DNA from: Pseudohalocynthiibacter aestuariivivens
GTDB taxonomy: Bacteria > Pseudomonadota > Alphaproteobacteria > Rhodobacterales > Rhodobacteraceae
DNA length: 64,000 nucleotides
NCBI RefSeq assembly: GCF_018457175.1
Contig: NZ_JAGFNU010000005.1
Coordinates: 124,001-188,000, forward strand
Direction of reading: 5' to 3'
Position numbers and translations under genes: made by a program. This document shows, piece by piece, positions 49,102 through 59,675 of the stretch; the stretch's first letter is position 1, and every line of letters starts with the position of its first letter. Under the pieces are notes generated by a model. It had not been told where the DNA came from and did not search any database. It saw only the letters and a list, made by a program, of their open reading frames with translations.

Positions 49102-50640
49102 TTAAGCGAAATCTGCGGCGAATTCATCGAGTGCCGTTTTGATTTTATCCTCAAGCTCACCTTTAACCTTACGGTCATTGTCGGTGATGTCTTTCAGCAA
49201 ATCGGCGTGGTTTTGACGCAGGTGGTTCAACAGGCCTGCTTCGAAACGACCAACTTGTTTCACATCGATCTTGTCCAGATAGCCTTTGGTGCCTGCGTAA
49301 ATCACGCAAACAATCTCGGCGTTGGTCAAAGGTGAATACTGTGATTGCTTCATAAGCTCGGTCAAACGCGCACCACGATTCAGCATCGCTTGTGTTGATG
49401 CATCAAGGTCAGACCCGAACTGCGCAAAAGCTGCCATCTCACGATACTGAGCCAGTTCTAGTTTAACCGGTCCAGCGACAGATTTCATTGCATCGGTTTG
49501 TGCCGAAGAACCAACCCGCGAAACCGAAAGACCGGTGTTCACAGCCGGGCGAATGCCTTGGTAGAACAGTTCGGTTTCCAGGAAGATCTGACCGTCAGTG
49601 ATCGAGATCACGTTGGTAGGGATAAACGCAGAAACGTCACCACCTTGGGTTTCAATGATCGGCAGGGCGGTCAAAGAACCGGAACCATTGTCTTCGTTCA
49701 ATTTAGAAGAACGTTCCAGCAGGCGGGAGTGAAGGTAGAAAACGTCACCTGGGTAAGCTTCACGTCCGGGCGGACGGCGCAGCAACAGAGACATCTGACG
49801 GTAGGAAACAGCTTGCTTACTAAGGTCATCGTAAATGATCAGCGCGTGGCGTCCGTTGTCACGGAAATGCTCAGCCATAGTAGTCGCCGAATAAGGTGCA
49901 AGGAACTGCATTGGTGCCGGATCAGATGCGGTTGCAGCCACGACGATTGTATATTCAATCGCGCCGGTTTCTTCGAGCTTCTTGACCAACTGCGCAACGG
50001 TTGAGCGTTTTTGACCAACAGCAACGTAGATACAATAGAGTTTTTTGCTCTCATCGTCGCCAGCGGCGTCGTTGTAAGCTTTCTGATTCAGGATCGTATC
50101 CAACGCAACGGCAGTTTTACCGGTTTGGCGGTCACCAATGATCAGCTCGCGCTGGCCACGGCCGATCGGGATCATAGCGTCAACAGATTTCAGGCCCGTC
50201 GCCATTGGCTCGTGAACCGATTTACGCGGGATGATGCCAGGCGCTTTCTGGTCAGCAACAGCGCGTTTCTTTGTTTTGACAGCGCCTTTGCCATCAATTG
50301 GGTTCCCAAGGCCGTCAACAACGCGACCAAGCAGTTCGTCACCAATCGGAACGTCCACAATCGATTTTGTGCGTTTAACGACATCGCCTTCTTTGATGTC
50401 ACTGTCTGAGCCAAAGATCACGACCCCTACGTTGTCTGCTTCCAAGTTCAGGGCCATGCCCCGAATTCCGCCCGGGAACTCGACCATCTCACCGGCTTGA
50501 ACATTGTCCAACCCGTAGACCCGCGCAATACCATCGCCAACAGAGAGCACGCGGCCCACTTCTGCGACTTCAGCGTCTTGCCCGAAGTTTTTGATCTGCT
50601 CCTTGAGGATCGCAGAGATTTCGGCTGCTTGGATACCCAT
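49102..50640 (-). CDS. atpA: ATP synthase F1 alpha subunit
   Basis: 512 residues with P-loop [19 protein letters not shown] and the family signature [10 protein letters not shown] at the C-terminal half. Its ATG shares one base with the atpH stop (TAATG). Confidence 0.98.
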   Translation of the reverse strand: MGIQAAEISAILKEQIKNFGQDAEVAEVGRVLSVGDGIARVYGLDNVQAGEMVEFPGGIRGMALNLEADNVGVVIFGSDSDIKEGDVVKRTKSIVDVPIGDELLGRVVDGLGNPIDGKGAVKTKKRAVADQKAPGIIPRKSVHEPMATGLKSVDAMIPIGRGQRELIIGDRQTGKTAVALDTILNQKAYNDAAGDDESKKLYCIYVAVGQKRSTVAQLVKKLEETGAIEYTIVVAATASDPAPMQFLAPYSATTMAEHFRDNGRHALIIYDDLSKQAVSYRQMSLLLRRPPGREAYPGDVFYLHSRLLERSSKLNEDNGSGSLTALPIIETQGGDVSAFIPTNVISITDGQIFLETELFYQGIRPAVNTGLSVSRVGSSAQTDAMKSVAGPVKLELAQYREMAAFAQFGSDLDASTQAMLNRGARLTELMKQSQYSPLTNAEIVCVIYAGTKGYLDKIDVKQVGRFEAGLLNHLRQNHADLLKDITDNDRKVKGELEDKIKTALDEFAADFA

Positions 50641-51200
50641 TATCCGACCTCTTTCATTGAATTCTGGAGGGTGTTTAGCTTGGCCCGAATCGACGTATCG
50701 ATCATTTTCGAGCCCACCTTAACAATAAGGCCACCGATGAGACTTTCATCGACGGCCACGTTAATTTTGACATCTTTTCCGATTGACGCTTTCAGCGTTT
50801 TGGCAAGTTTGTCCGATTGCGTTTTGGTCAGCGCTTTTGCTGCCGTCACGTCTGCTGTCACCTCACCTTTTTCATCAGCAATTTGCTGACGCAGTTCGGC
50901 GGCCAGATAAGGCAGCACAAACAGGCGGCGTTTGCTTGCCATAAGACCTAGCGAATTAGACACCATTGGCGATAGTTTCATTTTTTTGGCAAGCGCACTT
51001 AGGGCCCCCGCCTGATCTTCGCGAGAATAAACTGGCGAAGAAATCAATGCAGCAAAATCGCTGCTTTCGGCAATCGCGGCCTCAAGCGTATCAAGGTCGC
51101 CTTCAAGCGCTTTAAGGCTTTTGCCTTCTTTGGCCAATTCAAAAATGGCCGTGGCATAGCGCTTAGCAATGCCTGATGAGATCGAAGCTGGTTCTGACAC
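50640..51200 (-). CDS. atpH: ATP synthase F1 delta subunit
   Basis: 186 residues. GTG 51200 is chosen over the GTG two codons upstream: GGAAGG lies 6 nt before it and relatives begin [11 protein letters not shown]. The family core is [29 protein letters not shown], then a C-terminal [22 protein letters not shown]. First gene of the operon. The F0 genes are elsewhere. Confidence 0.95.
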   Translation of the reverse strand: MSEPASISSGIAKRYATAIFELAKEGKSLKALEGDLDTLEAAIAESSDFAALISSPVYSREDQAGALSALAKKMKLSPMVSNSLGLMASKRRLFVLPYLAAELRQQIADEKGEVTADVTAAKALTKTQSDKLAKTLKASIGKDVKINVAVDESLIGGLIVKVGSKMIDTSIRAKLNTLQNSMKEVG

Positions 51201-51301
51201 GTCCACCCTTCCGATGTCACGAGCCCCGACTTACATCTTCTCAGGATGCATGGCAGGGCGGCTTATAAGCGCAAACGAATGTAAGCGCCAAATTCGGCAG
51301 G

Positions 51302-51330
51302 GGTGTAGCAGACGCATTCTCACCTATCAA
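51302..51330 (-). promoter_or_regulatory. possible atp operon promoter
   Basis: Minus strand TTGATA (51330-51325), 17-nt spacer, TACACC (51307-51302), about 100 bp before atpH. The match is modest. The rest of the 51201-51460 spacer shows no gene. Confidence 0.35.
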
Positions 51331-51460
51331 CTGCCTTTGATGTTATTCCGTTCATTCTCTAGGCCTGTAAAACAAGGGTTTAGGCCGGGTGCGACGGAAT
51401 GCGTCACGAAAAACATCGAAAAAAATTAAAGAATCCCTGTCTCTAGGCGATTCCTATTGA

Positions 51461-52207
51461 CTAGATTGGTTTCACTTCGGGTTTCGTTAAACCATCAAGA
51501 ACATTCAACGGACGACGGATCGCTTCCGGCAATCCGGGCTTCGTTGGGGCGAAAACCTGCTTCGTCGCCTCTACAATCAATACCCCGCCTGCAAGGTACG
51601 ACGATATTTTTCGCCCCCCTTTCTCCCAGATTTGTCCGGTGCGCAGCCAGAAGCGTCGATCGCTCGGTGGGGCGAATAATGCAGCGACGTGGCGTTCCGG
51701 AACAAAGTTGTGACGGCGTAACTGGTTTTCCAGTTGGATCAAACTGAAAGGGCGCCCGTATCCAAAAGGTGTTTTGTCGCGACGGGCCCACAACCCAGCA
51801 CGGTTTGGTACAACAAACAGTGCTCGACCACCGGGTCCGAGTACGCGCCAGCATTCCTCGAGCAATGCGGTTGGGTGTTCACTGGTTTCCAAACCGTGCA
51901 TCAAAACAAGCTTATCAACCGAGCCCGTCTGCAACGGCCAAATCGTTTCCTCGCAAAGCAAGGCGACATTCCGTTCCCCCGTAGGCCAATGCATCACACC
52001 TTGCGGGCCGGGCATAAGCGCCATAACGCGCCGTGCATCCTTTAAATACGGCCGCAACAAAGGTGCTGCGAACCCGAAACCGACAACGGTTTGCCCCTTC
52101 GCTTCTGGCCAGAGTTTGAAAATCTGATCACGCACTGCTTTTTGCGCAGTGCGTCCCAGCATACTGCGGTAATAAAAGTTCCTCAAATCTAACACGTCGA
52201 GGTGCAT
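51461..52207 (-). CDS. class I SAM-dependent methyltransferase
   Basis: 248 residues. The SAM-binding strand is atypical ([17 protein letters not shown]), and the later [51 protein letters not shown] segment is a methyltransferase strand 4-5 region. The substrate is unknown. It lies near gloB, an arrangement frequent in alphaproteobacteria. Confidence 0.82.
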   Translation of the reverse strand: MHLDVLDLRNFYYRSMLGRTAQKAVRDQIFKLWPEAKGQTVVGFGFAAPLLRPYLKDARRVMALMPGPQGVMHWPTGERNVALLCEETIWPLQTGSVDKLVLMHGLETSEHPTALLEECWRVLGPGGRALFVVPNRAGLWARRDKTPFGYGRPFSLIQLENQLRRHNFVPERHVAALFAPPSDRRFWLRTGQIWEKGGRKISSYLAGGVLIVEATKQVFAPTKPGLPEAIRRPLNVLDGLTKPEVKPI

Positions 52208-52286
52208 AAAATTTCACCGTGTATAGTGGTGTCAGGACAGACCATACTCAATGAGACTGAAAATGCCACGATTACGTTGTTTAGCG

Positions 52287-52958
52287 TTAAACCGGGGATT
52301 CAACTATTTTTTGGGAAACAAGCGACAGGTTGTTCGCCGGCATTTCTACCTGCTCTACGCGACCAAGCCCCGAATCCTTCATTTGCCGCCACATCCAGGC
52401 GACATCTTTATATCCAATTTCCGGGTCCTGAGCGGTAAGGTTTGAATCAAACCGCGCATCGCCTTCACTGCGATACTGTTCATGTTCTTTGAATGGGCCA
52501 TAAATAAAGACACGCCCATCATTCCCCAACGAATCGGACATTCCTTTGAGAACTGCCACTGCGTCCTTTTCCGAGATCAGGTGGAACAGGTTGACGACAT
52601 AAATCAGTTTCAAATCTGTTAGGTGATCGTCCCATTTCCCTGCGGCGTTCAGTTGAAGCGCTGGTAAGAGATTGTCCAACCTAACCGTTTTGCGCCAAGC
52701 TTCGATGCTACGCAGCCGGTCAAGGGCAATATCGCTGGGTTGCCAATTCACCCTCGGGAACCGTTTAGCCAGAGTTGCAACATGTTGCCCCGTCCCGCTT
52801 GCAATCTCCAGTGCCGTCCCCTGCGCTGGAACATGGTTCGCGAGCTGCTTAATAATCGGACCAAGATTGCGCTCTGCAGAAGGGGAAAACAGCTGACCAT
52901 CCTCATTATGTTCTTTTAAGAAAGGGGCATCAGGCATGATCAGAGGTGTTTTTGTCAT
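52287..52958 (-). CDS. DUF938 methyltransferase-like protein
   Basis: 223 residues from ATG 52958. Features are FSPSAERNLGPI, then SAM motif I ALEIASGTGQHVATLAKRFPRVNWQPSD and LIYVVNLFHLISEKDAV. DUF938 proteins have no known substrate. The start is uncertain (weak ribosome site). It is divergent from gloB. Confidence 0.82.
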   Translation of the reverse strand: MTKTPLIMPDAPFLKEHNEDGQLFSPSAERNLGPIIKQLANHVPAQGTALEIASGTGQHVATLAKRFPRVNWQPSDIALDRLRSIEAWRKTVRLDNLLPALQLNAAGKWDDHLTDLKLIYVVNLFHLISEKDAVAVLKGMSDSLGNDGRVFIYGPFKEHEQYRSEGDARFDSNLTAQDPEIGYKDVAWMWRQMKDSGLGRVEQVEMPANNLSLVSQKIVESPV

Positions 52959-53059
52959 ATCATCACTATATTTTTGCTGTGTTTTTATTGCCACTCAATA
53001 TTGCGCTCGCCAGTTCTTTGGGCAAGACTTTGGGGACTCAAAAGAAAGGTCTCCTCCTC

Positions 53060-53827
53060 GTGCCCCTCGAAATCATCACCGTTCCCTGCCTGTCCGACAA
53101 CTATGCTTTCCTTATGCATAGTCCGGAGCATAACCAGACCGCTTTGGTTGATGCGCCAGAAGCAGCCCCAATCATAGAAGAACTTGAGCGACGCGGCTGG
53201 TCGCTCGACATGATCCTTCTCACACATCACCATTATGACCATATCGACGGTGTCGCTGCGCTTAAGGAGCGTTACGCACCGGTCATCGTAGGTGCTGCGG
53301 CTGATAAGCATCGGTTACCCGCACTTGATACCGCTGTGTCAGATGGAGCGGAATTCACGTTTGCAGGCCAAAATGTACGTGTTTTAGACGTTTCGGGCCA
53401 TACGGTTGGTCATATCGCGTATTTTATCCCCTCTGCCAATGCCGTCTTTACTGCAGACAGCCTTATGGCGCTTGGATGCGGAAGACTGTTTGAAGGCTCA
53501 GCCGCGCAAATGTGGAACAGCCTTTCAAAGCTTGCGGCATTGCCTGATGATACAATCGTGTATTCCGGGCATGAGTACACTCAAGCGAACGCCAGATTTG
53601 CGCTGACCATTGAACCGGATAATGAGGCACTTATATCAAGAGCGCAGTCAATTGCCGCAGCCAGGGCCTCGGGCCGCGCAACGGTCCCTTCAACCCTGAC
53701 AGAAGAAAAGGCGACCAATCCGTTTCTCAGGGCGCATTTGCCATCAATGAAATTAGCGCTTTCAATGACGGATTTCGATGATGTCTCTGTCTTTGCTGAA
53801 ATTCGCCGTCGAAAGGACAATTTTTGA
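53060..53827 (+). CDS. gloB: hydroxyacylglutathione hydrolase (glyoxalase II)
   Basis: 255 residues from GTG 53060 (family N-terminus PLEIITVPCLSDNYAFL). It has the metal motif THHHYDH at 55-61, DVSGHTVGHIAYF, FTADSLMALGCGRLFEG and SGHEYTQANARFAL. It hydrolyses S-lactoylglutathione in methylglyoxal detoxification. The longer frame to 52946 begins with a hydrophobic stretch but lacks family support. Confidence 0.94.
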   Translation: MPLEIITVPCLSDNYAFLMHSPEHNQTALVDAPEAAPIIEELERRGWSLDMILLTHHHYDHIDGVAALKERYAPVIVGAAADKHRLPALDTAVSDGAEFTFAGQNVRVLDVSGHTVGHIAYFIPSANAVFTADSLMALGCGRLFEGSAAQMWNSLSKLAALPDDTIVYSGHEYTQANARFALTIEPDNEALISRAQSIAAARASGRATVPSTLTEEKATNPFLRAHLPSMKLALSMTDFDDVSVFAEIRRRKDNF

Positions 53828-53872
53828 GGTTTTAAAAAAAGAACAGTGTCAAGCCACATTAATTTCGCCCAA

Positions 53873-53892
53873 TGACATGAAATGTGACATGA
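53873..53892 (+). repeat. direct repeat TGACATGA upstream of clpA
   Basis: TGACATGA at 53873-53880 and 53885-53892, 12 bp apart, in the 175-bp spacer before clpA. It may be a regulator site; the regulator is unknown. No clpS gene is in the spacer. Confidence 0.4.
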
Positions 53893-54002
53893 TTTGATAA
53901 AAAAGACCTTGAAGCTCGCGGGAACACAACCGAACTTTAAGAGTAACAGGCCACGGTCAAGGTGGGCTTCCCATCCGGACCAAATGAAAGGAGCACCACG
54001 TC

Positions 54003-56321
54003 GTGCCTTCATTTTCAAATACGCTCGAGCAGGCAATCCATTCTGCGTTAGCCTTAGCGAACGCACGTCAACATGAACTTGCCACCCTGGAACATTTGCT
54101 TTTGGCGCTGATTGATGAGCCTGACGCAGCGAAGGTCATGTTGGCCTGCAGTGTTGATCTGTCAGAACTGCGCCAGACTCTAAGCGAATTCATAGACGAT
54201 GACCTGAACACGCTCGTCACTGATGTTGAGGGGTCTGAAGCTGTGCCAACCGCAGCTTTCCAGCGCGTCATCCAACGCGCGGCCATCCACGTTCAGTCTT
54301 CGGGGCGTTCTGAAGTAACGGGTGCAAACGTACTTGTGGCTATTTTCGCGGAGCGCGAGAGCAATGCGGCTTACTTCCTGCAAGAACAGGAAATGACACG
54401 TTACGATGCGGTGAACTATATCGCGCATGGAGTCGCCAAAGACCCTGGCTTTGGCGAAGCCCGACCAGTTACCGGCTCCTCCGATTTTGAGGAAGCGACG
54501 CAGGTTGCTGAAGAAGAGGGTAAAGAATCTGCCCTTGCAAAATATTGCGTCGATCTGAACGCGAAATCACGCAAGGGCGATGTTGACCCGTTGATTGGCC
54601 GCGAACACGAGGTAGAGCGCTGCATTCAGGTGCTATGCCGCCGCCGCAAGAATAACCCGCTTTTGGTAGGCGATCCCGGTGTCGGGAAGACTGCTATTGC
54701 AGAAGGTTTGGCACGCAAAATCGTACAGGGTGAAACACCTGAAATCCTTTCTCAGGCGACGATTTATTCGCTTGATATGGGCGCGCTTTTGGCGGGCACA
54801 CGTTACCGCGGGGATTTTGAAGAGCGGCTGAAAGCTGTGATGTCTGAACTCGAAGAGCACCCAGATGCGGTTTTGTTCATTGATGAAATACATACTGTAA
54901 TCGGGGCCGGTGCCACGTCTGGTGGTGCCATGGACGCCAGCAACCTGCTGAAACCCGCGCTTCAAGGTGGCAAGTTGCGCTGTATGGGTTCTACCACTTA
55001 TAAAGAATTCCGTCAGCATTTTGAAAAAGACCGCGCACTTTCGCGCAGGTTTCAGAAAATTGACGTGAACGAACCTTCCATAGAAGACACTGTAAAAATC
55101 TTGCGCGGACTCAAGCCATATTTTGAGGACCACCACGATATCCGCTACACGGCTGATGCAATCAGGACCGCAGTGGATTTGTCAGCACGCTACATTACGG
55201 ACCGTAAGCTGCCAGATAAAGCCATCGATGTGATCGACGAAGCAGGTGCTGCGCAACATCTTCTAACGGAATCCAAACGCCGCAAAACGATTGGCACCAA
55301 GGAAATTGAGGCTGTGGTTGCAAAAATTGCCCGCATCCCACCGAAAAGTGTCTCCAAAGACGACGCAGAAGTTCTGCGCGATCTTGAGAAATCTCTGAAA
55401 CGGGTGGTCTTTGGTCAGGATAGTGCAATCGACGCGCTGTCTTCGGCTATCAAACTGGCCCGTGCCGGTCTGCGTGAACCAGAGAAACCCATTGGCAACT
55501 ATCTATTTACCGGTCCTACGGGTGTCGGCAAGACTGAGGTCGCCAAGCAGCTCGCTGATACCCTGGGTGTCGAGCTTTTGCGCTTTGACATGTCCGAGTA
55601 CATGGAAAAACACGCGGTATCACGGCTAATCGGCGCACCTCCGGGTTATGTCGGGTTTGATCAAGGTGGTATGCTGACAGATGGCGTCGATCAGCACCCA
55701 CACTGTGTACTGCTGCTTGACGAAATGGAAAAAGCGCACCCGGATGTTTACAATATTCTGTTGCAGGTCATGGATCACGGCAAACTGACCGACCACAATG
55801 GCAGAACGGTTGATTTCCGTAATGTGATTTTGATCATGACATCAAACGCTGGTGCAGCCGAACAAGCCAAAGAGGCTATCGGATTTGGTCGTGATCGGCG
55901 CGAAGGCGAAGATACCGCAGCGATCGAGCGGACATTCACACCAGAATTCCGAAATCGTCTGGATGCGGTGGTCAGCTTTGCGCCGCTCAGCAAAGAAGTG
56001 ATCCTGCAAGTGGTCGAGAAATTCGTGCTTCAGCTTGAAGCGCAGTTGATGGACCGCAATGTTACGATAGAGCTTAGCCGCTCTGCCGCGGAATGGCTGG
56101 CCGACAAAGGGTATGACACAAAAATGGGTGCGCGCCCACTTGGCCGTGTCATTCAGGAACACATCAAGAAACCTCTGGCCGAGGAACTGCTGTTTGGTAA
56201 ACTGGCGAAAGGTGGCGTGGTCAAAGTTGGCACCAAAGGGGGCGAGCTTAAAATCACAATGTTAGCACCAGAAAAACGACAACTTTCAGGAAAAACACCG
56301 CCGCTGTTAACTGCCGACTGA
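54003..56321 (+). CDS. clpA: ATP-dependent Clp protease ATP-binding subunit ClpA
   Basis: 772 residues. N-domain ([36 protein letters not shown]), then two AAA+ modules with P-loops GDPGVGKT at 223-230 and GPTGVGKTE at 504-512. There is no ClpB-type middle domain. With ClpP it unfolds and degrades proteins. The start is GTG, with AGGAG about 11 nt before it. The adaptor gene clpS, often adjacent, is absent here. Confidence 0.96.
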   Translation: MPSFSNTLEQAIHSALALANARQHELATLEHLLLALIDEPDAAKVMLACSVDLSELRQTLSEFIDDDLNTLVTDVEGSEAVPTAAFQRVIQRAAIHVQSSGRSEVTGANVLVAIFAERESNAAYFLQEQEMTRYDAVNYIAHGVAKDPGFGEARPVTGSSDFEEATQVAEEEGKESALAKYCVDLNAKSRKGDVDPLIGREHEVERCIQVLCRRRKNNPLLVGDPGVGKTAIAEGLARKIVQGETPEILSQATIYSLDMGALLAGTRYRGDFEERLKAVMSELEEHPDAVLFIDEIHTVIGAGATSGGAMDASNLLKPALQGGKLRCMGSTTYKEFRQHFEKDRALSRRFQKIDVNEPSIEDTVKILRGLKPYFEDHHDIRYTADAIRTAVDLSARYITDRKLPDKAIDVIDEAGAAQHLLTESKRRKTIGTKEIEAVVAKIARIPPKSVSKDDAEVLRDLEKSLKRVVFGQDSAIDALSSAIKLARAGLREPEKPIGNYLFTGPTGVGKTEVAKQLADTLGVELLRFDMSEYMEKHAVSRLIGAPPGYVGFDQGGMLTDGVDQHPHCVLLLDEMEKAHPDVYNILLQVMDHGKLTDHNGRTVDFRNVILIMTSNAGAAEQAKEAIGFGRDRREGEDTAAIERTFTPEFRNRLDAVVSFAPLSKEVILQVVEKFVLQLEAQLMDRNVTIELSRSAAEWLADKGYDTKMGARPLGRVIQEHIKKPLAEELLFGKLAKGGVVKVGTKGGELKITMLAPEKRQLSGKTPPLLTAD

Positions 56322-56347
56322 TCACATAGGTCAAATGTTCAAGAAAG

Positions 56348-56382
56348 ATCTCCCGCTGCGTTCAACGTTGCGGGAGATTTTG
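56348..56382. terminator. terminator after clpA
   Basis: ATCTCCCGC (56348-56356) pairs with GCGGGAGAT (56370-56378), loop 13 nt, followed by TTT. It can also serve the convergent OmpA-like gene. Confidence 0.85.
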
Positions 56383-56406
56383 TTTGCAACCAAACCGCCG
56401 CATTCC

Positions 56407-58395
56407 CTATTTCTCTGTAAACTTAAGCTCAATACGACGGTTCTGCGCACGGGCCTCGCGCGTTGGTTCTGGATTGATTGGGTGGAACTGCCCGAAACCC
56501 GCAGCGGCTAGCCGATCTGGCTGTATTCCAAGTTCTTCAATCATATATCGAACCACCGACAACGCCCGACCTTGACTAAGCTCCCAATTATCCTGGTACT
56601 TCCCGGTGCTGATCAATGGAACATCGTCCGTATGACCATCTACACGAATGACCCAGTCAAGTTGGGGTGGAATGTCATCGACAACTTCTTGCAATATCCG
56701 GGCGACTTTCGCGATTTCACCGCGACCTTCTTCTGATAGATCAACTGCGCCGGGCGCAAACAGAACTTCGGAAGAGAAAACAAACCTGTCACCCTCAATC
56801 CTGACACCTTCTTGTTCGCCCAAAACATCACGTAACTGGCCAAAAAACTCTGACCTGTAGCGCTCCAAGTCCAGCGCCCGTTCTTCCAGACGCTTGCGTT
56901 CCGCTTCTTCCAGTTCACGTCTTCGGCGTTCTTCAGCTGCAACTTGCGCGAGGGCCGTGTTCAACTGTGATCCAAGCGCTTCAATCTGAACATTTGCAGC
57001 TACATCTTTTGCCGCGGCTTCGTCTAGAATAGCTTGCAAAGACCCAAGCTGTGAGCGCAATGCTGCAACCTGTTCACTGAGCAATGCCATACGGCGCTGG
57101 CTTTCAGCTGACTGTGCTTCCTGTTTTTCCAACTCGCGGTTTGCTGTTTGCAAAAGAAGGGCGTGTTCTTCAGCGCTGGTCAGCGCTTCTGCTTCTCTTT
57201 CTTCTGCTGCCAGTTTCGCCGCAAGTGCCTCGGCCAGAACGGCATCACGCTCATCAGCACTTGCAAAGGCGCGTTCGGCGGCTTGTTCAGCAGCCATTTG
57301 GGCGGCAAGCGCTGCTACAAGCTGCGCCTCAATCTCCTCTTTGGTTGCAGCAACGTCACCCAGTGCTGCGACCTCTGCGATCATCGCTTCTAGCGCTTGT
57401 TCAGCTACAGCCAGGTTTTCTTCTGTATTGTTTTTCGCAAGCAGGGCTGCAGCCAATTGCGTTTGAAAAGCGTCTCGCGCCTCGGTCGCTTCCTGTCCTG
57501 TCGTCAAGGCCGCAGCGAGCCTTACGCTCAAATCTTCACGCGCGGCTTGGGCGGCCGCAAGAAGGGTCAGCGTATCTTCCGCCTTTTTACGTTGCTCTTC
57601 CAAAGCAAGCGTCATTGCCGTCAACTCGCTATCTGCGTTTTGCAGTCTTTCGCGTAGCGCTTCTGCTGCTGCGGCTTCAGTCAGGCGCAAACGCTCTGCG
57701 TCGCTAAGCTCCGATTGCGCAGTTTCAAGTTGTGCCTGCAGGTCTGTATTTTTCTGACCAGCCTCAGCATTTCGCTGGCGCATATCGGCAATCAGCGCAT
57801 CCAGAGCCTCGCGCCGGGCGGCTGCTAAGCGGGCCGTTTCAACCTGCACATCTATTTCATCACGTGCCCGCGCCAGTGCCAGTTGCAGCGCTTCCTGATC
57901 GCTAATCAGTTCTGCACGCGCGGCTTCCAGTTCTTCAACGGCGACAGAAAGTACATCACCCCGCTCTAGTGCATTGTCGCGTTCTGCCAGCAAGGTTGCG
58001 ACCTGTGCTTCAAAGCTGGTGATGCGCGCACGTTCTGCTGCAAGCTCTTCGGTTTGAAATGCAGTCTGCGACTGCAATGTCGCGATAAGTGCTGCCTGAA
58101 CTTCGGCTGTGTTTTGCGCACCTTCCAGCGAAGCCCCTAAACGCGTCACTTCAGACTGAAGTTCACGTGCGCGGTTTTGTTCGAGCCCCAGCGCATCAGC
58201 CAGACTCATTATCTGTTCTGTCAGTTGATCAAGTTCCGACTCTTGCCCGGTGATCGTTTCACGCAGCACAAACTGGACGACCATGAAAATGGTCAAAACA
58301 AACATAAGCACCAACAGCAGCGCAGTCATCGCGTCAACAAAGCCCGGCCAGATAGAGGCCTGCAACCTGTTTCCTGTTCGACGACTTAGCGCCAT
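56407..58395 (-). CDS. MotB/OmpA-like protein with a very long coiled coil
   Basis: 662 residues. One N-terminal membrane helix (about 19-44) contains Asp21, the stator-type proton site (FVDAMTALLLVL). Residues about 45-512 are an Ala/Glu/Arg-rich coiled coil. The C-terminal OmpA-like peptidoglycan domain (about 515-662) has VDGHTDDVPL, WELSQGRALSVVRYMIEELG and NRRIELKF. The order resembles MotB, ExbD-type or ZorB proteins, but the spacer is far longer. It is 3 bp after its MotA/ExbB-like partner. Role unknown; cell-envelope force or signalling is inferred. Confidence 0.8.
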   Translation of the reverse strand: MALSRRTGNRLQASIWPGFVDAMTALLLVLMFVLTIFMVVQFVLRETITGQESELDQLTEQIMSLADALGLEQNRARELQSEVTRLGASLEGAQNTAEVQAALIATLQSQTAFQTEELAAERARITSFEAQVATLLAERDNALERGDVLSVAVEELEAARAELISDQEALQLALARARDEIDVQVETARLAAARREALDALIADMRQRNAEAGQKNTDLQAQLETAQSELSDAERLRLTEAAAAEALRERLQNADSELTAMTLALEEQRKKAEDTLTLLAAAQAAREDLSVRLAAALTTGQEATEARDAFQTQLAAALLAKNNTEENLAVAEQALEAMIAEVAALGDVAATKEEIEAQLVAALAAQMAAEQAAERAFASADERDAVLAEALAAKLAAEEREAEALTSAEEHALLLQTANRELEKQEAQSAESQRRMALLSEQVAALRSQLGSLQAILDEAAAKDVAANVQIEALGSQLNTALAQVAAEERRRRELEEAERKRLEERALDLERYRSEFFGQLRDVLGEQEGVRIEGDRFVFSSEVLFAPGAVDLSEEGRGEIAKVARILQEVVDDIPPQLDWVIRVDGHTDDVPLISTGKYQDNWELSQGRALSVVRYMIEELGIQPDRLAAAGFGQFHPINPEPTREARAQNRRIELKFTEK

Positions 58396-58398
58396 GAC

Positions 58399-59658
58399 TT
58401 ATCCTTGTTCCTGTTCTGTCGATAACTCTCGGATTGTTCGGTTTAGTTGTGCCAGTTCCCCGCGCAGCTCAGCAGTTGATTCCTGCCTGCCCGCAGAAAT
58501 CTCTTCCAGGATACGCAACAGTTGCACATCAATAGACCGTAGACGCATGCGGCTTTCAGCATCAACATGGGCACCGCCACCTTCTTCCAATGAAGCTTCT
58601 ATTGTATTGATGAGCCTGGCTTGCCCTTCAGCAACCTGTCCAAGCGCTTGTATCACAGTTTCTGTGCCGGATTGCCCTTTTCCAGCTGTTTCGGCCATCT
58701 TCTCAACCGATTTGACCAGTTTTCCAAGTTGTTCATCCAGAGAGGTGCGGCTCGCATCGGACTGGCCGAACATCTCTTGCATGGCCTCCATCTGTCTGGA
58801 CATTTCGTCGAGCACCACAGCGACCTGCCCGTGTTCACCGCTACCTTCGGTTTCACCCGTGGAAAAGCCGACCCGTGTGATTGTCGAAAGCCATTCTTCC
58901 AGTTCGCGGTAAAAACGGTTTTGCCCGTGGCCTGCAAACAATTCCAGCAGCCCGACAACCAGGGATCCTGCCAGCCCCAACAAAGACGATGCAAAAGCAG
59001 TGCCCATGCCACCAAGCTGGGCCTCAAGGCCGCTCATAAGGCGGCCAAAAACTTCGATCCCGCCTTCACTATCTTGCGGGGCAAGGGATTTGATGGTTTC
59101 CACAAGTGCCGGAACAGTCGTTGCAAGGCCATAAAAGGTACCCAACAGACCAAGGAATATCAGAAGATTAACGATGTAGCGCGTGATGTCCCGGGCTTCG
59201 TCTATTCGGGTCGCTACTGAATCCAGAATCGAAGCGCTGGATGAAGAGCTGATTTGCACCCTTGTGCCACGCGAGCGTAACAGCCCCGCTAAAGACGCAA
59301 GCAACCGCGGCGCTTTGGTCATTTCATGGCCAAGTCTTTGTGCGGCAAAGCCTTCAATCCAGCCTACTGAAGATACAAGCTGAGCAACCTGCCAAAAACA
59401 GGCGAAAACCCCGATCACAAAAACAAACAGAATAAATCCATTCAGATACGGATTTGCTAAAAAGACTGGGGCGACCTTAGGAAAGGCCACATAGGCTCCA
59501 AGACCCACCAACCCTAAAACGATCAGCATCGTCATTATCTGACGCACTGGTTGTGTAAAGTACGGCTCGGCCTCGCGATCTGGGTGGCCCATCATTTGGA
59601 CATGTCCTGACGCTGTTGTTGTTTCGGGCAGAATAGGGGGTCGCGCAGCATTCGCCAA
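58399..59658 (-). CDS. MotA/TolQ/ExbB-like proton channel subunit
   Basis: 419 residues. Four membrane helices lie at about 41-60, 72-92, 160-183 and 217-241, the last two carrying the channel patterns LLIFLGLLGTFYGLATT and GMGTAFASSLLGLAGSL. A helical C-terminal tail of about 170 residues follows. It should form a proton channel with the downstream OmpA-like protein. The start at 59658 is TTG with poor spacing; ATG 59595 is possible. A tail on the channel subunit recalls ZorA, but no zorC/D/E genes are near. It follows chaC. Confidence 0.8.
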   Translation of the reverse strand: MANAARPPILPETTTASGHVQMMGHPDREAEPYFTQPVRQIMTMLIVLGLVGLGAYVAFPKVAPVFLANPYLNGFILFVFVIGVFACFWQVAQLVSSVGWIEGFAAQRLGHEMTKAPRLLASLAGLLRSRGTRVQISSSSSASILDSVATRIDEARDITRYIVNLLIFLGLLGTFYGLATTVPALVETIKSLAPQDSEGGIEVFGRLMSGLEAQLGGMGTAFASSLLGLAGSLVVGLLELFAGHGQNRFYRELEEWLSTITRVGFSTGETEGSGEHGQVAVVLDEMSRQMEAMQEMFGQSDASRTSLDEQLGKLVKSVEKMAETAGKGQSGTETVIQALGQVAEGQARLINTIEASLEEGGGAHVDAESRMRLRSIDVQLLRILEEISAGRQESTAELRGELAQLNRTIRELSTEQEQG

Positions 59659-59675
59659 CCTTCAATCTTATTTGA

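Noticed and set aside
53910-53945. Sigma-32 promoter for clpA
   Set aside because: CTTGAAG is a good -35, but at the right distance only CCGAACT is present, a poor -10.
57084-57707. Long plus-strand frame inside the OmpA-like gene
   Set aside because: Antisense shadow of an Ala/Glu/Arg-rich coiled coil; the biased codons open the opposite frame.
56407-59658. Zorya (ZorAB) defence system
   Set aside because: The channel/OmpA pair is similar in plan, but the coiled coil is mainly on the OmpA partner, no zorC, zorD or zorE gene is near, and the neighbours are housekeeping.
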